Shown in pieces: positions 27,689 through 37,303 of a DNA stretch of 44,410 bases. Where the stretch lies: assembly GCA_009377535.1 (NCBI GenBank), contig WHTV01000001.1:1-44410 (forward strand), written 5' to 3'. Position numbers and translations under genes: made by a program. The notes below the pieces were generated by a model, which saw nothing but the letters and a program-made list of their open reading frames with translations, was not told the origin of the DNA and made no database searches. This DNA comes from Kiloniellaceae bacterium (lineage in GTDB: Bacteria; Pseudomonadota; Alphaproteobacteria; Kiloniellales; Kiloniellaceae). Positions within the stretch are counted from its first letter, which is position 1. Every line of letters starts with the position of its first letter.

Positions 27689-28827
27689 GCGGCGCAGCCG
27701 CGCGCTTCGATCGGCCAGATGTCGACCAGTTTGTCGCCGCGCACGCAGTGATACCAGTCGAAGGCATTGATGGTGGGGTCGCAATGCGGCACCACCAGGC
27801 CGACCAGGTCGCCCGGCCGTGGGCCCTTGCCGCCCGGCGGCAGGGTGAGGCGCCCAAACTCGTCGCCGACGCAGCTGTAGGTGCTGCCCTGCGCTGCGCC
27901 GAACGCGACCACAGGCGCCGGGCCGTCCATCGCCAAGCTCTTGGAGCCTGCATCGATGGTGACGAAGCCCGCATGGCAGGCGCTCACCACGCGGGCATAG
28001 ACGAAGAGCGCCGAGCGAAAGGGGCGCCGCCCGTCGCCGGTGAGGTCCACGGCATCGTATTCCACGTCGGAGACGATGTAGGAACCGACCTGCAGCTCCG
28101 TCAGCACGCCGGCGGCCGGATCGAGCGCGTGGCTGCCGGTGCCGCCGCCGGTCACGAGCGGGCTGGGTTGGCCCGCCGCCGCCAGGCGGTCGCGCACCGC
28201 GGCCAGTTTCGCCAGACTGTCGTGGGATGCTCGCCGGCGCTCTGCGTAGCCGGCGATGTGCTGCACTTGGCCGGCGTAGCCCTGCAGGCCCTTGAACGTC
28301 AGCCGCGGGGCGCCAGCGATGATCCCGGCGAGGACCAGGGCCGCCTCGGCGTCGATGACGCCCGTGCGCTCCTGGCCGATGTCGACGTCGATCAGCACGC
28401 CGAGGTCGCAACCCGCGGCGTCAGCCGCCGCGCCCAGGGCGCGCAGGTTCTCGGCATCATCGACGACCACCATGACCTCGCCCGCCCGCGCCGCCAGCTT
28501 CAAGAGGCGCGCGATGCGGCGCGCGCCGACGACCGGCGCAGTGAGCAGGAAGCGCTCGAGCCCGGCCGCGGCCAGAGCCTCGGCCTCGGACAGTTTGGCG
28601 CAGCACAGCCCGAGGGCGCCGGCCGCCATCTGCAGCCGGCCGATGGCAGCGCATTTGTGGGTCTTGGCGTGGGGCCTGAGGGCGACGCCCTGGGAGGTCG
28701 CCCAGGCCGCCATGGCGGCGATGTTGGCCTCCAGTGCGTCGAGGTCGAGTACCAGGGCGGGAGTGGCGATCTCCAGCCGGCTGCCCGGGCGGTTCAGCAG
28801 GTCTTCGTCGAGTCGGGCTTGTGGCAT
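27685..28827 (-). CDS. D-threonine aldolase / D-serine dehydratase-like PLP enzyme
   Basis: 380 residues from the ATG at 28827. Fold-type III PLP enzyme: N-terminal TPALVLDLDALEANIAAM and the PLP lysine K55 in RPHAKTHKC are diagnostic of the DSD1/D-threonine aldolase family. GGGTGSHAL and a C-terminal metal site around VPHCDPTINAFD fit the metal-dependent members. D-threonine aldolase makes glycine and acetaldehyde, D-serine dehydratase makes pyruvate; sequence alone does not decide. Codons upstream of 28827 give a basic tail outside the family. The neighbour is a DMT exporter, convergent with a shared 4-bp stop. Confidence 0.85.
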   Translation of the reverse strand: MPQARLDEDLLNRPGSRLEIATPALVLDLDALEANIAAMAAWATSQGVALRPHAKTHKCAAIGRLQMAAGALGLCCAKLSEAEALAAAGLERFLLTAPVVGARRIARLLKLAARAGEVMVVVDDAENLRALGAAADAAGCDLGVLIDVDIGQERTGVIDAEAALVLAGIIAGAPRLTFKGLQGYAGQVQHIAGYAERRRASHDSLAKLAAVRDRLAAAGQPSPLVTGGGTGSHALDPAAGVLTELQVGSYIVSDVEYDAVDLTGDGRRPFRSALFVYARVVSACHAGFVTIDAGSKSLAMDGPAPVVAFGAAQGSTYSCVGDEFGRLTLPPGGKGPRPGDLVGLVVPHCDPTINAFDWYHCVRGDKLVDIWPIEARGCAA

Positions 28828-28885
28828 GGCAGTCCTGTCGGCTCTTGATCGGCCGGCACGATAGCGCAGCCGCAAACATCGCAGG

Positions 28886-28921
28886 ACAAAAAGAAAGGGC
28901 GGCTGCCTTGTGCAGCCGCCC
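28886..28921 (-). terminator. Intrinsic terminator of the CARDB protein gene
   Basis: GGGCGGCTG 28897-28905 pairs with CAGCCGCCC 28913-28921; on the minus strand it is followed by CTTTCTTTTTG. It lies 24 bp after the stop of the CARDB gene. Confidence 0.8.
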
Positions 28922-28945
28922 AGTGGGGAGCTTCAGGAGGAAAGG

Positions 28946-30028
28946 CTAGTTGGTGGGACGCGTCGGTGCGCGCAGCTGCAGGCGCTTCGGCTCGTCAGGC
29001 TGCACGGGGGCGAGGCGCTGCGGCTTGGCCGGTGCGGCCGGCTGCGGTGGCTTCGCCTGGCCGCCCGCGGTCCTGGCCGGGGCCAGCACGCCGATGCCGT
29101 CGCAGTCGAAGGGTACCCGTACCGTGGTGTGGTAGATGTTGTTGGTCTCATCCTTCTCGGGCACCTGGTCGAGGTCGTCGAGGCGGATCTCCACGTCGTT
29201 GGCGCCCTCATTGAGGCGCAGGTCGTAGGGGATCCACTTGTTCTCGCCCTTGGCCAGCGTGACCGTCTGCTTCAGGTGGCGCAGTTCACCGTCGACGTAG
29301 ACAGAGAGGCGGAAGATGCCGCTGTTCACGTCGCCGATGTTCATCAGGCGGACCTTCGAGGGCACGACGCACTCGTCGCCGTCGAGCCCGTACTGGGTCT
29401 GACTGATGGTGCCGTTGCGCACGGTCTGCACCTGGTTCCAGGCGCTGTGGTCGCCGCCGATGAAACTACCGAGGGTGGTCGACATGATGTCGGCCTTGCC
29501 GAGCGTTGCCACCGTGGCGCCGGCCGCGGGTTTCGTGGCGAGCGGCAGGGGCTGCGGCGGCGCGACGCCGGCGCCGGGCTGTTCGGTGTAGCTGCTCTGG
29601 GTCGTGTTGTTGGCCTCGTTGGATTCGGCCACCGCATTGCCGGCGTCGGCGCGGGCGTCGAACACGTAGGTGCCCGGCGTCCAGGGGATGGCGGCCCAGA
29701 AGGCGAGATTGTGGTTGAAGCTCGCGCCCGGCTCGAGGGCAGGCACCTCGATGACGACGCGGTTCGGATAGGCCGGGTCGGCGTAGGCGGCGAGGCCGGG
29801 CATGTCCGGGCAGCCGCCGTCGGCCTGGCCGAACCTGGTGCAGTTGATCGTCAGGTGGCTCGGGCCGGCCGCGGTCTTGCCGGTGTTCTGCACCCCAACG
29901 CTGGCGTTCATGGGGTTGTTCAGCACGGGCACGAGGTTCGGCTGAGCGGCGGCCGTGCTGGCGGCCAGGACAAGGGCGGCGCTGATGCCGGCAGTGCCGG
30001 TCAGTCGGCGGGAAAGCGGGCGGGCCAT
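28946..30028 (-). CDS. Secreted CARDB-repeat protein
   Basis: 360 residues from the ATG at 30028, which has AAGGAGG 6 nt upstream. A signal peptide (MARPLSRRLTG, hydrophobic core, cut near TAAAQPN) exports it. Two CARDB-like beta-sandwich repeats are visible: ~29-150, ending AVAESNEANN, and ~230-320, ending QVPEKDETNN. The first contains an insertion with two cysteines (CTRFGQADGGC) that may form a disulfide. The C-terminal ~45 residues are Pro/Lys/Arg rich. CARDB domains are adhesive or structural; no enzymatic motif is seen. Function unknown. Confidence 0.8.
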   Translation of the reverse strand: MARPLSRRLTGTAGISAALVLAASTAAAQPNLVPVLNNPMNASVGVQNTGKTAAGPSHLTINCTRFGQADGGCPDMPGLAAYADPAYPNRVVIEVPALEPGASFNHNLAFWAAIPWTPGTYVFDARADAGNAVAESNEANNTTQSSYTEQPGAGVAPPQPLPLATKPAAGATVATLGKADIMSTTLGSFIGGDHSAWNQVQTVRNGTISQTQYGLDGDECVVPSKVRLMNIGDVNSGIFRLSVYVDGELRHLKQTVTLAKGENKWIPYDLRLNEGANDVEIRLDDLDQVPEKDETNNIYHTTVRVPFDCDGIGVLAPARTAGGQAKPPQPAAPAKPQRLAPVQPDEPKRLQLRAPTRPTN

Positions 30029-30364
30029 GGGGCATCCTCCTTGGGGGTGTGGTTTCTTGCCCATGGGTCGCCGCGAACGCCCGGAAGGTTCATTCGATTT
30101 CCGCTGAAGGAAGCCCGCGGTCTCGGCCATGGTCCCGGGCATGGGGTCCGGGGCCTGCTGCACCACTGGCTGCTGCAGCCAGTGCGGGTTTTCGCGCCGA
30201 CGTCCCCGGCGGCCTGAACCATCGCTTCGGCCGCGCCCTTCAGAGGCTTGACTGATCTGCCAGTTGCGGCCGGCGCGGCTCTCGGCTATCCCTCATTCGC
30301 ACAAGAACGACTCGTGCTCCGGGCGGCGTGATGCCGCCGGCCGGCACTTTGGGGGGAAAATCCG
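30029..30364. other. Intergenic region between the CARDB gene and amtB
   Basis: 336 bp without a credible gene between divergent starts. It contains a perfect hairpin at 30164-30184 (CACTGGCTG-CTG-CAGCCAGTG) followed by CGGGTTTT, and a GGCGGC/GCCGCC hairpin just before amtB. No convincing sigma-54 (GG-N10-GC) promoter was found for amtB. Confidence 0.6.
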
Positions 30365-31579
30365 ATGATCGATAGCGGCGATACCGCGTGGATTCTGACG
30401 TCCACGGCCCTGGTTCTCCTGATGACCCTGCCGGGCCTTGCGCTGTTCTACGCCGGCCTGGTGCAGTCGAAGAACGTGCTGTCGGTGTTGATGCAGTGCA
30501 TCACCATCGCCGCCCTGGCCTCGGTGGTCTGGGTGGTCTGCGGCTACTCGCTGGCCTTCGAGGCGGGCAATGCCTTCATCGGCGGCCTCGGCCGCGTGAT
30601 GCTGGCCGGCCTCGAGCGCGACAGCGTCTTTGCCGGCACCGCCCTGCCGGAAAGCGTCTTCGTCATGTTCCAGATGACCTTCGCGATCATCACCCCGGCG
30701 CTCGTCGTCGGCGCCTTCGTCGAGCGCATCCGCTTCACTGCCGTGATGGCCTTCGCGGTGCTCTGGCTGCTTGTCGTCTACGTCCCGGTGACCCACTGGG
30801 TGTGGGGCGGCGGCTGGCTGGCCGAGTTGCGCGTGATGGACTACGCCGGCGGCATCGTGGTGCACGTCACCGCCGGCGTCTCCGCCGTGGTCATCGCCGC
30901 CATGCTGGGCGCGCGCGACGGCTTTCCGACCCACACCCGCCCGCCCCACGCCCCCTGGATGGTGATGGTCGGCGCCTCGCTGCTGTGGGTCGGCTGGTTC
31001 GGCTTCAACGCCGGCTCCGCGCTGGGCGCCGGGGCCGATGCCGGCATGGCGATGCTGGTGACGCACCTTTCCGCCGCCGTCGCCTCGCTGGTCTGGCTGG
31101 TCATCGAGACGGTGAGGTTCGGCAAGCCCAGCCTGGTCGGCTTCGTCACCGGCACCATCGCCGGCCTGGCCACCGTGACGCCGGCCTCCGGCTTCGTCGG
31201 CCCCATGGGCGGCATCCTGCTGGGGCTTGCCGGCGGCATCCTTTGTTTCGTAGCCGTCGACCTCATAAAGCACCGCTGGCGCATCGACGACTCGCTGGAC
31301 GTGCTGGCGGTGCACGGCATCGGCGGCGCCACCGGCACATTGCTGGTCGCCTTGCTGGCCGGTCTGCCCGGCGGCACCGGCGTGAACGCCGAAGGCGGCA
31401 TGGCGAACCAGTTCCTGGTGCAACTCGCCGGCGTCGGCGCCGTCGCCGCGTGGAGCGCCCTTGCCACCTTCGTGATGGTGAAGCTCATCGCCATGACCCT
31501 CGGCCTTCGCGTCAGCCGCGAGGACGAGATAGAGGGTCTCGACTTCACCGCCCACGGCGAAAAAGCCTACAATCCCTGA
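30365..31579 (+). CDS. amtB: Ammonium transporter
   Basis: 404 residues, about eleven membrane helices forming the trimeric ammonia channel. D159 and the twin-histidine residues H167 (MDYAGGIVVHVTAG) and H317 (LDVLAVHGIGGATG) are present. PGLALFYAGLVQSKNVLS is the family N-terminus. GGGGGGA precedes the start. No cleavable signal peptide as in E. coli AmtB is obvious. Followed after 26 bp by a P-II gene, so the two are probably co-transcribed, and P-II should gate the channel. Confidence 0.95.
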   Translation: MIDSGDTAWILTSTALVLLMTLPGLALFYAGLVQSKNVLSVLMQCITIAALASVVWVVCGYSLAFEAGNAFIGGLGRVMLAGLERDSVFAGTALPESVFVMFQMTFAIITPALVVGAFVERIRFTAVMAFAVLWLLVVYVPVTHWVWGGGWLAELRVMDYAGGIVVHVTAGVSAVVIAAMLGARDGFPTHTRPPHAPWMVMVGASLLWVGWFGFNAGSALGAGADAGMAMLVTHLSAAVASLVWLVIETVRFGKPSLVGFVTGTIAGLATVTPASGFVGPMGGILLGLAGGILCFVAVDLIKHRWRIDDSLDVLAVHGIGGATGTLLVALLAGLPGGTGVNAEGGMANQFLVQLAGVGAVAAWSALATFVMVKLIAMTLGLRVSREDEIEGLDFTAHGEKAYNP

Positions 31580-31605
31580 GCGGGAACTCCTGGGAGGGAG
31601 CTGCT

Positions 31606-31944
31606 ATGAAATACATCACAGCGGTCATCCAGCCGCACCGGCTGGACAAGGTGCGCGAGGCCCTGGGCGCCCTCGGCGTGCATGGCATGACGGCCAGCGA
31701 CGTCTACGGCTACGGGCGCCAGAAGGGCCACACCGAGGTCTACCGGGGCGCCGAGTACGAAATCAACTACGTGCCGAAGATCAAGATCGAGATCGCGGTG
31801 GCCGACGACCAGGCCGAGGCGGTGGTCGAGGCGGTCGCCGAATCCGCGCGCAGCGGCAAGATTGGCGACGGCAAGATCTTCGTCTTCGACCTCGGCGCCG
31901 CCCTGCGCATCCGCACCGGCGAGACCGGCAGCGACGCGCTTTAG
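31606..31944 (+). CDS. glnK: P-II family nitrogen regulatory protein
   Basis: 112 residues. The trimeric nitrogen sensor that binds ATP and 2-oxoglutarate. The T-loop GRQKGHTEVYRGAEY carries the uridylylation tyrosine Y51; GKIGDGKIFVFDL is the C-terminal family signature. A GGGAGGGAG ribosome-binding stretch precedes the ATG. Pairing with amtB supports the name glnK, though glnB-like copies are nearly identical in sequence. Confidence 0.95.
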   Translation: MKYITAVIQPHRLDKVREALGALGVHGMTASDVYGYGRQKGHTEVYRGAEYEINYVPKIKIEIAVADDQAEAVVEAVAESARSGKIGDGKIFVFDLGAALRIRTGETGSDAL

Positions 31945-31966
31945 TTCCCGGCGGTGCTACGCCGCC

Positions 31967-33140
<1,174 letters not shown>

Positions 33141-33142
<2 letters not shown>

Positions 33143-33803
33143 AAGCCTTTAGCAAAAGTGCCTCACGCACAGGGCGAAATGAGCGGCGGTGCAGCGGGGT
33201 GACGCCGAGCCGGGCGATGCCCGCGCGGTGCTCCGGCGTGCCGTAGCCTTGATTGCGTTCCCAGCCGTAGCCGGGAAAGTCGTCGGCGTGGCCGGCCATG
33301 GTGCGGTCGCGGGTCACCTTGGCGATGATGGAGGCGGCGGCGATGCTGAGGCAGCGGCCGTCGCCCTGCACCACGGCACGGGCCTCGCAGGCGAGCTTGG
33401 GCAGTTTGTCGCCGTCGACCAGGGCGGCCTCGGCCCGGCGGCCCGGCTGGGCGGCGTCGAGGGCGGCGGCCAGGGCCGTGGCGGCGCGCTGCATGGCGAG
33501 CAGTGCGGCCTGCAGGATGTTCAGCTCGTCGATCTCCGCGACGCTGGCCTCGCCGAGGCCGATCAGCGCACAGCCCGCTGCCGGGTCGGTCAGCGCCTGG
33601 AACAGGGTGTCCCGCAGCGCGGGGGAGAGTTTCTTGGAGTCGTCCAGGCGGCAGGCCAGCGCCGGGTCGAGTCTTGCGGGATCGAGCCATACGGCGGCGG
33701 CGGTGACCGGTCCTGCCAAGGGGCCACGCCCGGCCTCGTCGATGCCGATGACGGTCCTGCCTCTCTCCTGTCCCAGCTCCACTTCCAGCACGAAATCCGG
33801 CAC
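33141..33803 (-). CDS. rnhB: Ribonuclease HII
   Basis: 220 residues. Cleaves RNA-DNA junctions and removes misincorporated ribonucleotides. VIGIDEAGRGPLAGPVTAAAV holds the first two acidic residues, LVDGD the third, and SIIAKVTRDRTM plus YGWERNQGYGTPEH the rest of the active site. 37 bp after the antiporter gene and upstream of ccrM; rnhB-ccrM is a recurrent pair in alphaproteobacteria. The window therefore encodes both RNase H types. Confidence 0.95.
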
Positions 33804-33839
33804 CCTTCGCTTCCCCCTGACGTTCCCCCAAGCACCTGC

Positions 33840-35150
33840 CTAGTCGGCCGCGGCCTTGCCGGCGGCCTTGGCCCCCGGCCGACGGCGGCGCGCCAGCCAG
33901 GCGAAGACCAGCCCGCGCGAGCGGTCCAGAGCCAGCGCCTCCGGCCCGATGGTAAGACGCAGGGTCTCACGGCCCGAGGTGATGCCGAGCAGCGCGATGC
34001 GGTGCAGGCGGCGTGCCGCCTCCAGCCACACCGGGCTCATCATCAGCGACAGCACCGTGACGGCGACCAGCAGGCGGTGACTTTCCCAGTCGATCGCGGC
34101 GACTGCAAGCCCCTGTGCGGCGAGGATGAAAGAGAACTCGCCAAGCTGGGCCAGCAGCACGGCGGAGAGGAAGGCGCGCGGCCAAGTTTCGCCGAGGGCG
34201 CGCATGAGGCCGATGTTCAGCGCCGTCTTCAGGACGGCGACGAAGAACACCAGCATCACCACGGTGCCGAGGTTGGCCCAGATGTAGGCGACGTCGATGA
34301 GCAGGCCGATGGTCAGGAAGAATACCATCAGCAGCACCGCCTGGATCGGCGCGGTGTAGTGGATCATGGCGCGGCGGATGGTCGAATTGCCGATCACCAG
34401 GCCGGCGAGGAAGGCGCCGTAGGAGGCCGAAAGGCCGAGCACGCCGGAGACCGCCGCGGCCCCGAAGCAGAAGCCCAGCCCGGCCAGCGGCGTCAGGTCG
34501 TTGGCACGGCCGATGCCCTTGCTGAAGGGCAGGCGCACCCGTTTGCGCTTGCCGAGGTAGGCGATCATCAGGCCGAGGAAGACGATGGAGATGGCGATCT
34601 TGAGGATCGCCAGGGTGCCGATGCCGCCCTCGCCGTGGAACGCGCCGATGATGAGGATCATCGGGATCACCGCCAGATCCTGGGCGATCAGGATGCCTAT
34701 GGTGACATAGCCGACCCGGGTGCGCTTCTCGCCGATTTCCTCCAGCATCTTGATGGCCACCGCGGTGGAGGAAAGCGCCACCACGAAGGCGACAACCACG
34801 GTAAGCGTGAGCGGCCAGTCGAGCAGCCGGCCCAGCAGGTACATGCCTAGGAAGGCGACCACGATCTGGAAAGCGGTGGTCAGCACCGCCACCTTCCACA
34901 CGGCGCGGAAGTCGCGCAGATTCAGCTCCATACCGATGAAGAACAGCAGCATCAGCACGCCGAGCTCGGCGAGCAGCTGGATCTGCTCGCGGTTTTCGAC
35001 GAAGCCGAAACCAGAGGGGCCGAGCACCGCGCCGGCCAGGATGTAGCCAAGCAGGATCGGCTGGCGGAAGCGGCGCATTACCAGGCCACAGCCGAGCGCG
35101 CCGACGACGACGATGGCGAGTTCGGTGATGCTGCTGGTATGCCCTTCCAT
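33840..35150 (-). CDS. CPA2 family monovalent cation:proton antiporter
   Basis: 436 residues with ~12 membrane helices. GYILAGAVLGPSGFGFV, ELGVLMLLFFIGMELNLRDF and AQDLAVIPMILIIGA (the proton-binding Asp region) are typical of Kef-type/CPA2 antiporters. The protein ends in a short basic cytoplasmic tail and lacks the TrkA-N nucleotide-binding domain of KefB/KefC. The cation (K+ or Na+) cannot be told. An imperfect palindrome GTTAA-GTGA-TTAAC (35176-35189) lies 26 bp upstream of the start. Confidence 0.9.
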   Translation of the reverse strand: MEGHTSSITELAIVVVGALGCGLVMRRFRQPILLGYILAGAVLGPSGFGFVENREQIQLLAELGVLMLLFFIGMELNLRDFRAVWKVAVLTTAFQIVVAFLGMYLLGRLLDWPLTLTVVVAFVVALSSTAVAIKMLEEIGEKRTRVGYVTIGILIAQDLAVIPMILIIGAFHGEGGIGTLAILKIAISIVFLGLMIAYLGKRKRVRLPFSKGIGRANDLTPLAGLGFCFGAAAVSGVLGLSASYGAFLAGLVIGNSTIRRAMIHYTAPIQAVLLMVFFLTIGLLIDVAYIWANLGTVVMLVFFVAVLKTALNIGLMRALGETWPRAFLSAVLLAQLGEFSFILAAQGLAVAAIDWESHRLLVAVTVLSLMMSPVWLEAARRLHRIALLGITSGRETLRLTIGPEALALDRSRGLVFAWLARRRRPGAKAAGKAAAD

Positions 35151-35207
35151 GCGATATCTCTAACACACGGAAGCGGTTAAGTGATTAACGGCGGACCCCG
35201 GAGGGGG

Positions 35208-36302
35208 TTACAGCAGCGAGAGCTGGCGGCTGTCGGCCTTAGGCGCCTGGAACTGGGTGACGTCGAGCGGCGGGGCGCCGCGATTGAGGTCGAGACGCCG
35301 CGCGGTCTGTTTGAAGCGCTTGGCGATGAGGTCGGCGTAGACGCCGCTGCCGCGCTGGCGCAGGCCGAACTCGGCCTGGTAGAGCCCGCCACCGCGGGTA
35401 TCGCGCACGAGGTTGAGCACCTTGCTCTTGCGGTCGGGGAAGTGCGTCTCCAGCCACTCGGCGAAGAGCTCCTTGATCTCCAGCGGCAGGCGCAGCAGCA
35501 CGTAGCCGGCGTGTTTGGCCCCGGCGCGAACCGCGACCTCCAGCAGGGCTTCGAGCTCGGCGTCGTTGATCGCCGGAATGACCGGCGCGGTCAGCACCCC
35601 TGTGGGCACGCCGGCGGCATTGAGGGTGCGCACCGCCTCCAGGCGGCGCTCGGGCGTCGGCGCGCGCGGCTCCATCACCCGGGCGAGGCCGCGGTCGAGG
35701 GTGGTCAGCGAGATCATTACCCGTACCAGGTTCTCGCGGGCCATAGGCGCCAGGATGTCGAGGTCGCGCAGCACCAGATTGGACTTGGTGACGATGGTGA
35801 AGGGGTGCCGGGTCTCCTTCAGCACCTCCAGGATGCCGCGGGTGGTCTTCAGGCGCCGCTCGAGCGGCTGGTAGGGATCGGTGTTGGTGCCCAGCGCGAT
35901 GGGCGCCGGCTTGTAGGCCTTGTGTGCCAGTTCCTTCTTCAGCAGTTCGCCAGCCTGTGGCTTGGCGAGGATCTTGGTCTCGAAATCGAGGCCGGGCGAA
36001 TAGCCGAGCCAGGCATGGCTCGGCCGCGCGAAGCAGTAGATGCAGCCGTGCTCGCAGCCCCGGTAGGGATTGATGGAGCGGTCGAAGGGGATGTCCGGCG
36101 AGGCATTGCGGGTGATGATGCTGCGGGTCGCATCCCAAATGACCTCGGTCGGCGGGCCGGACGGCTCGCCGAGGCCGGGTTCGCCGAAGCGCTCTCCCCA
36201 GCCGTCGTCGGTGGTCACCCGAGTGAAGGGCTCGTAGCGCCCGCTGGCATTGCTGACAGCGCCACGGCCCTTCTTCGGTCGGTCAGGGATCAGATCAACC
36301 AT
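35208..36302 (-). CDS. PA0069-family radical SAM protein
   Basis: 364 residues from the ATG at 36302. The radical SAM cluster motif C-x3-C-x2-C is C83-C87-C90 in YRGCEHGCIYCFARP. The flanking SINPYRGCEHGCIYC and ETKILAKPQAG identify the SplB-like/PA0069 family, whose substrate is unknown; the related spore photoproduct lyase repairs thymine dimers. An upstream ATG (36344) gives a hydrophobic 14-residue extension and is less likely. Its upstream region carries three GANTC sites within 27 bp. Confidence 0.88.
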   Translation of the reverse strand: MVDLIPDRPKKGRGAVSNASGRYEPFTRVTTDDGWGERFGEPGLGEPSGPPTEVIWDATRSIITRNASPDIPFDRSINPYRGCEHGCIYCFARPSHAWLGYSPGLDFETKILAKPQAGELLKKELAHKAYKPAPIALGTNTDPYQPLERRLKTTRGILEVLKETRHPFTIVTKSNLVLRDLDILAPMARENLVRVMISLTTLDRGLARVMEPRAPTPERRLEAVRTLNAAGVPTGVLTAPVIPAINDAELEALLEVAVRAGAKHAGYVLLRLPLEIKELFAEWLETHFPDRKSKVLNLVRDTRGGGLYQAEFGLRQRGSGVYADLIAKRFKQTARRLDLNRGAPPLDVTQFQAPKADSRQLSLL

Positions 36303-36353
36303 GCCCAGAACGCTAAGGACAAAAGAAGAACATAGCAAGAACAAAAGTTTCTT

Positions 36354-36380
36354 GACTCCAGAGATTCACTGGCGCGACTC
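36354..36380. promoter_or_regulatory. Three clustered GANTC sites upstream of the radical SAM gene
   Basis: GACTC 36354-36358, GATTC 36363-36367 and GACTC 36376-36380. The first overlaps the -35 position of a possible minus-strand promoter whose -10 would be TATGTT at 36329-36334. The rest of the 283-bp gap to the glycosyltransferase holds no gene. Confidence 0.5.
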
Positions 36381-36585
36381 GGGGGAGCGGTTCCGACAGG
36401 GGGCTGTCCGTCGCCGGCCTGCTCGCATGCGCGCCAGGGTTGCCGGCAAGAGATGGCCGACAACCCCATTCCCGGTGCCGCTGGCGGCCGGTTTTGCCTG
36501 CTGGACCTTGGCGCACCATCGTGATGGCGCCGAAACGTGCGCGCTTGCGGCGGCCTCGCACCGGTTGTGCTAAGAAGAGACCATC

Positions 36586-37278
36586 ATGTCGGGCGGAGTC
36601 CTTTCCATCGTCATTCCCACCCTGGACGCTGCCAGCCTGTTGCCGGGCTGCCTCGGCGCTCTGGGCGAGGCGCGCCACGCCGGCTTGCTGCGGGAGATCG
36701 TCATCGCCGATGCCGGCGGCTGCGCTGAGACGGTGGAAATCGCGCACGGTTTCGGCGCCTCGGTCTTTGCGGCGCAAGAAGGCCGCGGACCGCAGCTCAT
36801 AGCCGGAGCGGCGCGCAGCTCCGGCGACTGGCTGCTGTTTCTCCATGCCGATACCCGTCTGGAGAACGGCTGGTCGCGCGAGGCGGCCGCCTTCATCGCC
36901 CGCACCGGCGCGGCGGAGACGGCGGCGGCCTTCCGACTGCGCCTCGACGACCGCGCGCCCGAGGCGCGCCGCATCGAGCGCCTGGCCAATTGGCGCAGCC
37001 GGCACCTCGCCCTGTCTTACGGCGAGCAGGGCCTGCTGATTTCGCGCCGCCTCTACGACCGCCTCGGCGGCTACCGGCCGCTGTCCTTGATGGAGGACGT
37101 CGACCTGGCGCGCCGCCTCGGCCGCCGGCGCCTCGTGCTGTTGCAGAGCGCCGCCGTGACCTCTGCGGCGCGCTATCGGCGCGACGGCTGGTGGCTGCGC
37201 CCGGCACGCAACTTCGCGCTGCTGACCCTCTGGTATCTCGGTCTGCCGTCTAGCTGGATCGCCCGGCTCTACGGCTGA
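36586..37278 (+). CDS. TIGR04283-type family 2 glycosyltransferase
   Basis: 230 residues, GT-A fold. SIVIPTLDAASLLPGCL binds the nucleotide sugar; FLHADTRLENGW carries the DxD-type metal site; SYGEQGLLISRRLYDRLGGYRP and LMEDVDLARRLG are typical of TIGR04283, a family described with arsenosugar biosynthesis clusters. No arsM or arsS is nearby, so the arsenosugar role is not supported here. No membrane helix except a hydrophobic C-terminal patch. Confidence 0.88.
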   Translation: MSGGVLSIVIPTLDAASLLPGCLGALGEARHAGLLREIVIADAGGCAETVEIAHGFGASVFAAQEGRGPQLIAGAARSSGDWLLFLHADTRLENGWSREAAAFIARTGAAETAAAFRLRLDDRAPEARRIERLANWRSRHLALSYGEQGLLISRRLYDRLGGYRPLSLMEDVDLARRLGRRRLVLLQSAAVTSAARYRRDGWWLRPARNFALLTLWYLGLPSSWIARLYG

Positions 37279-37303
37279 GTTGCGGCGCCGACTTCCGGCG
37301 GCT

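Noticed and set aside
30190..30364. Sigma-54/NtrC-dependent promoter for amtB
   Set aside because: No GG-N10-GC with acceptable flanks was found; GGCACTTTGGGG lacks the -12 GC.
35176..35189. CtrA site before the antiporter gene (GTTAA-GTGA-TTAAC)
   Set aside because: Spacing is 4 bases, not 7, so it is a small palindrome, not the CtrA consensus.
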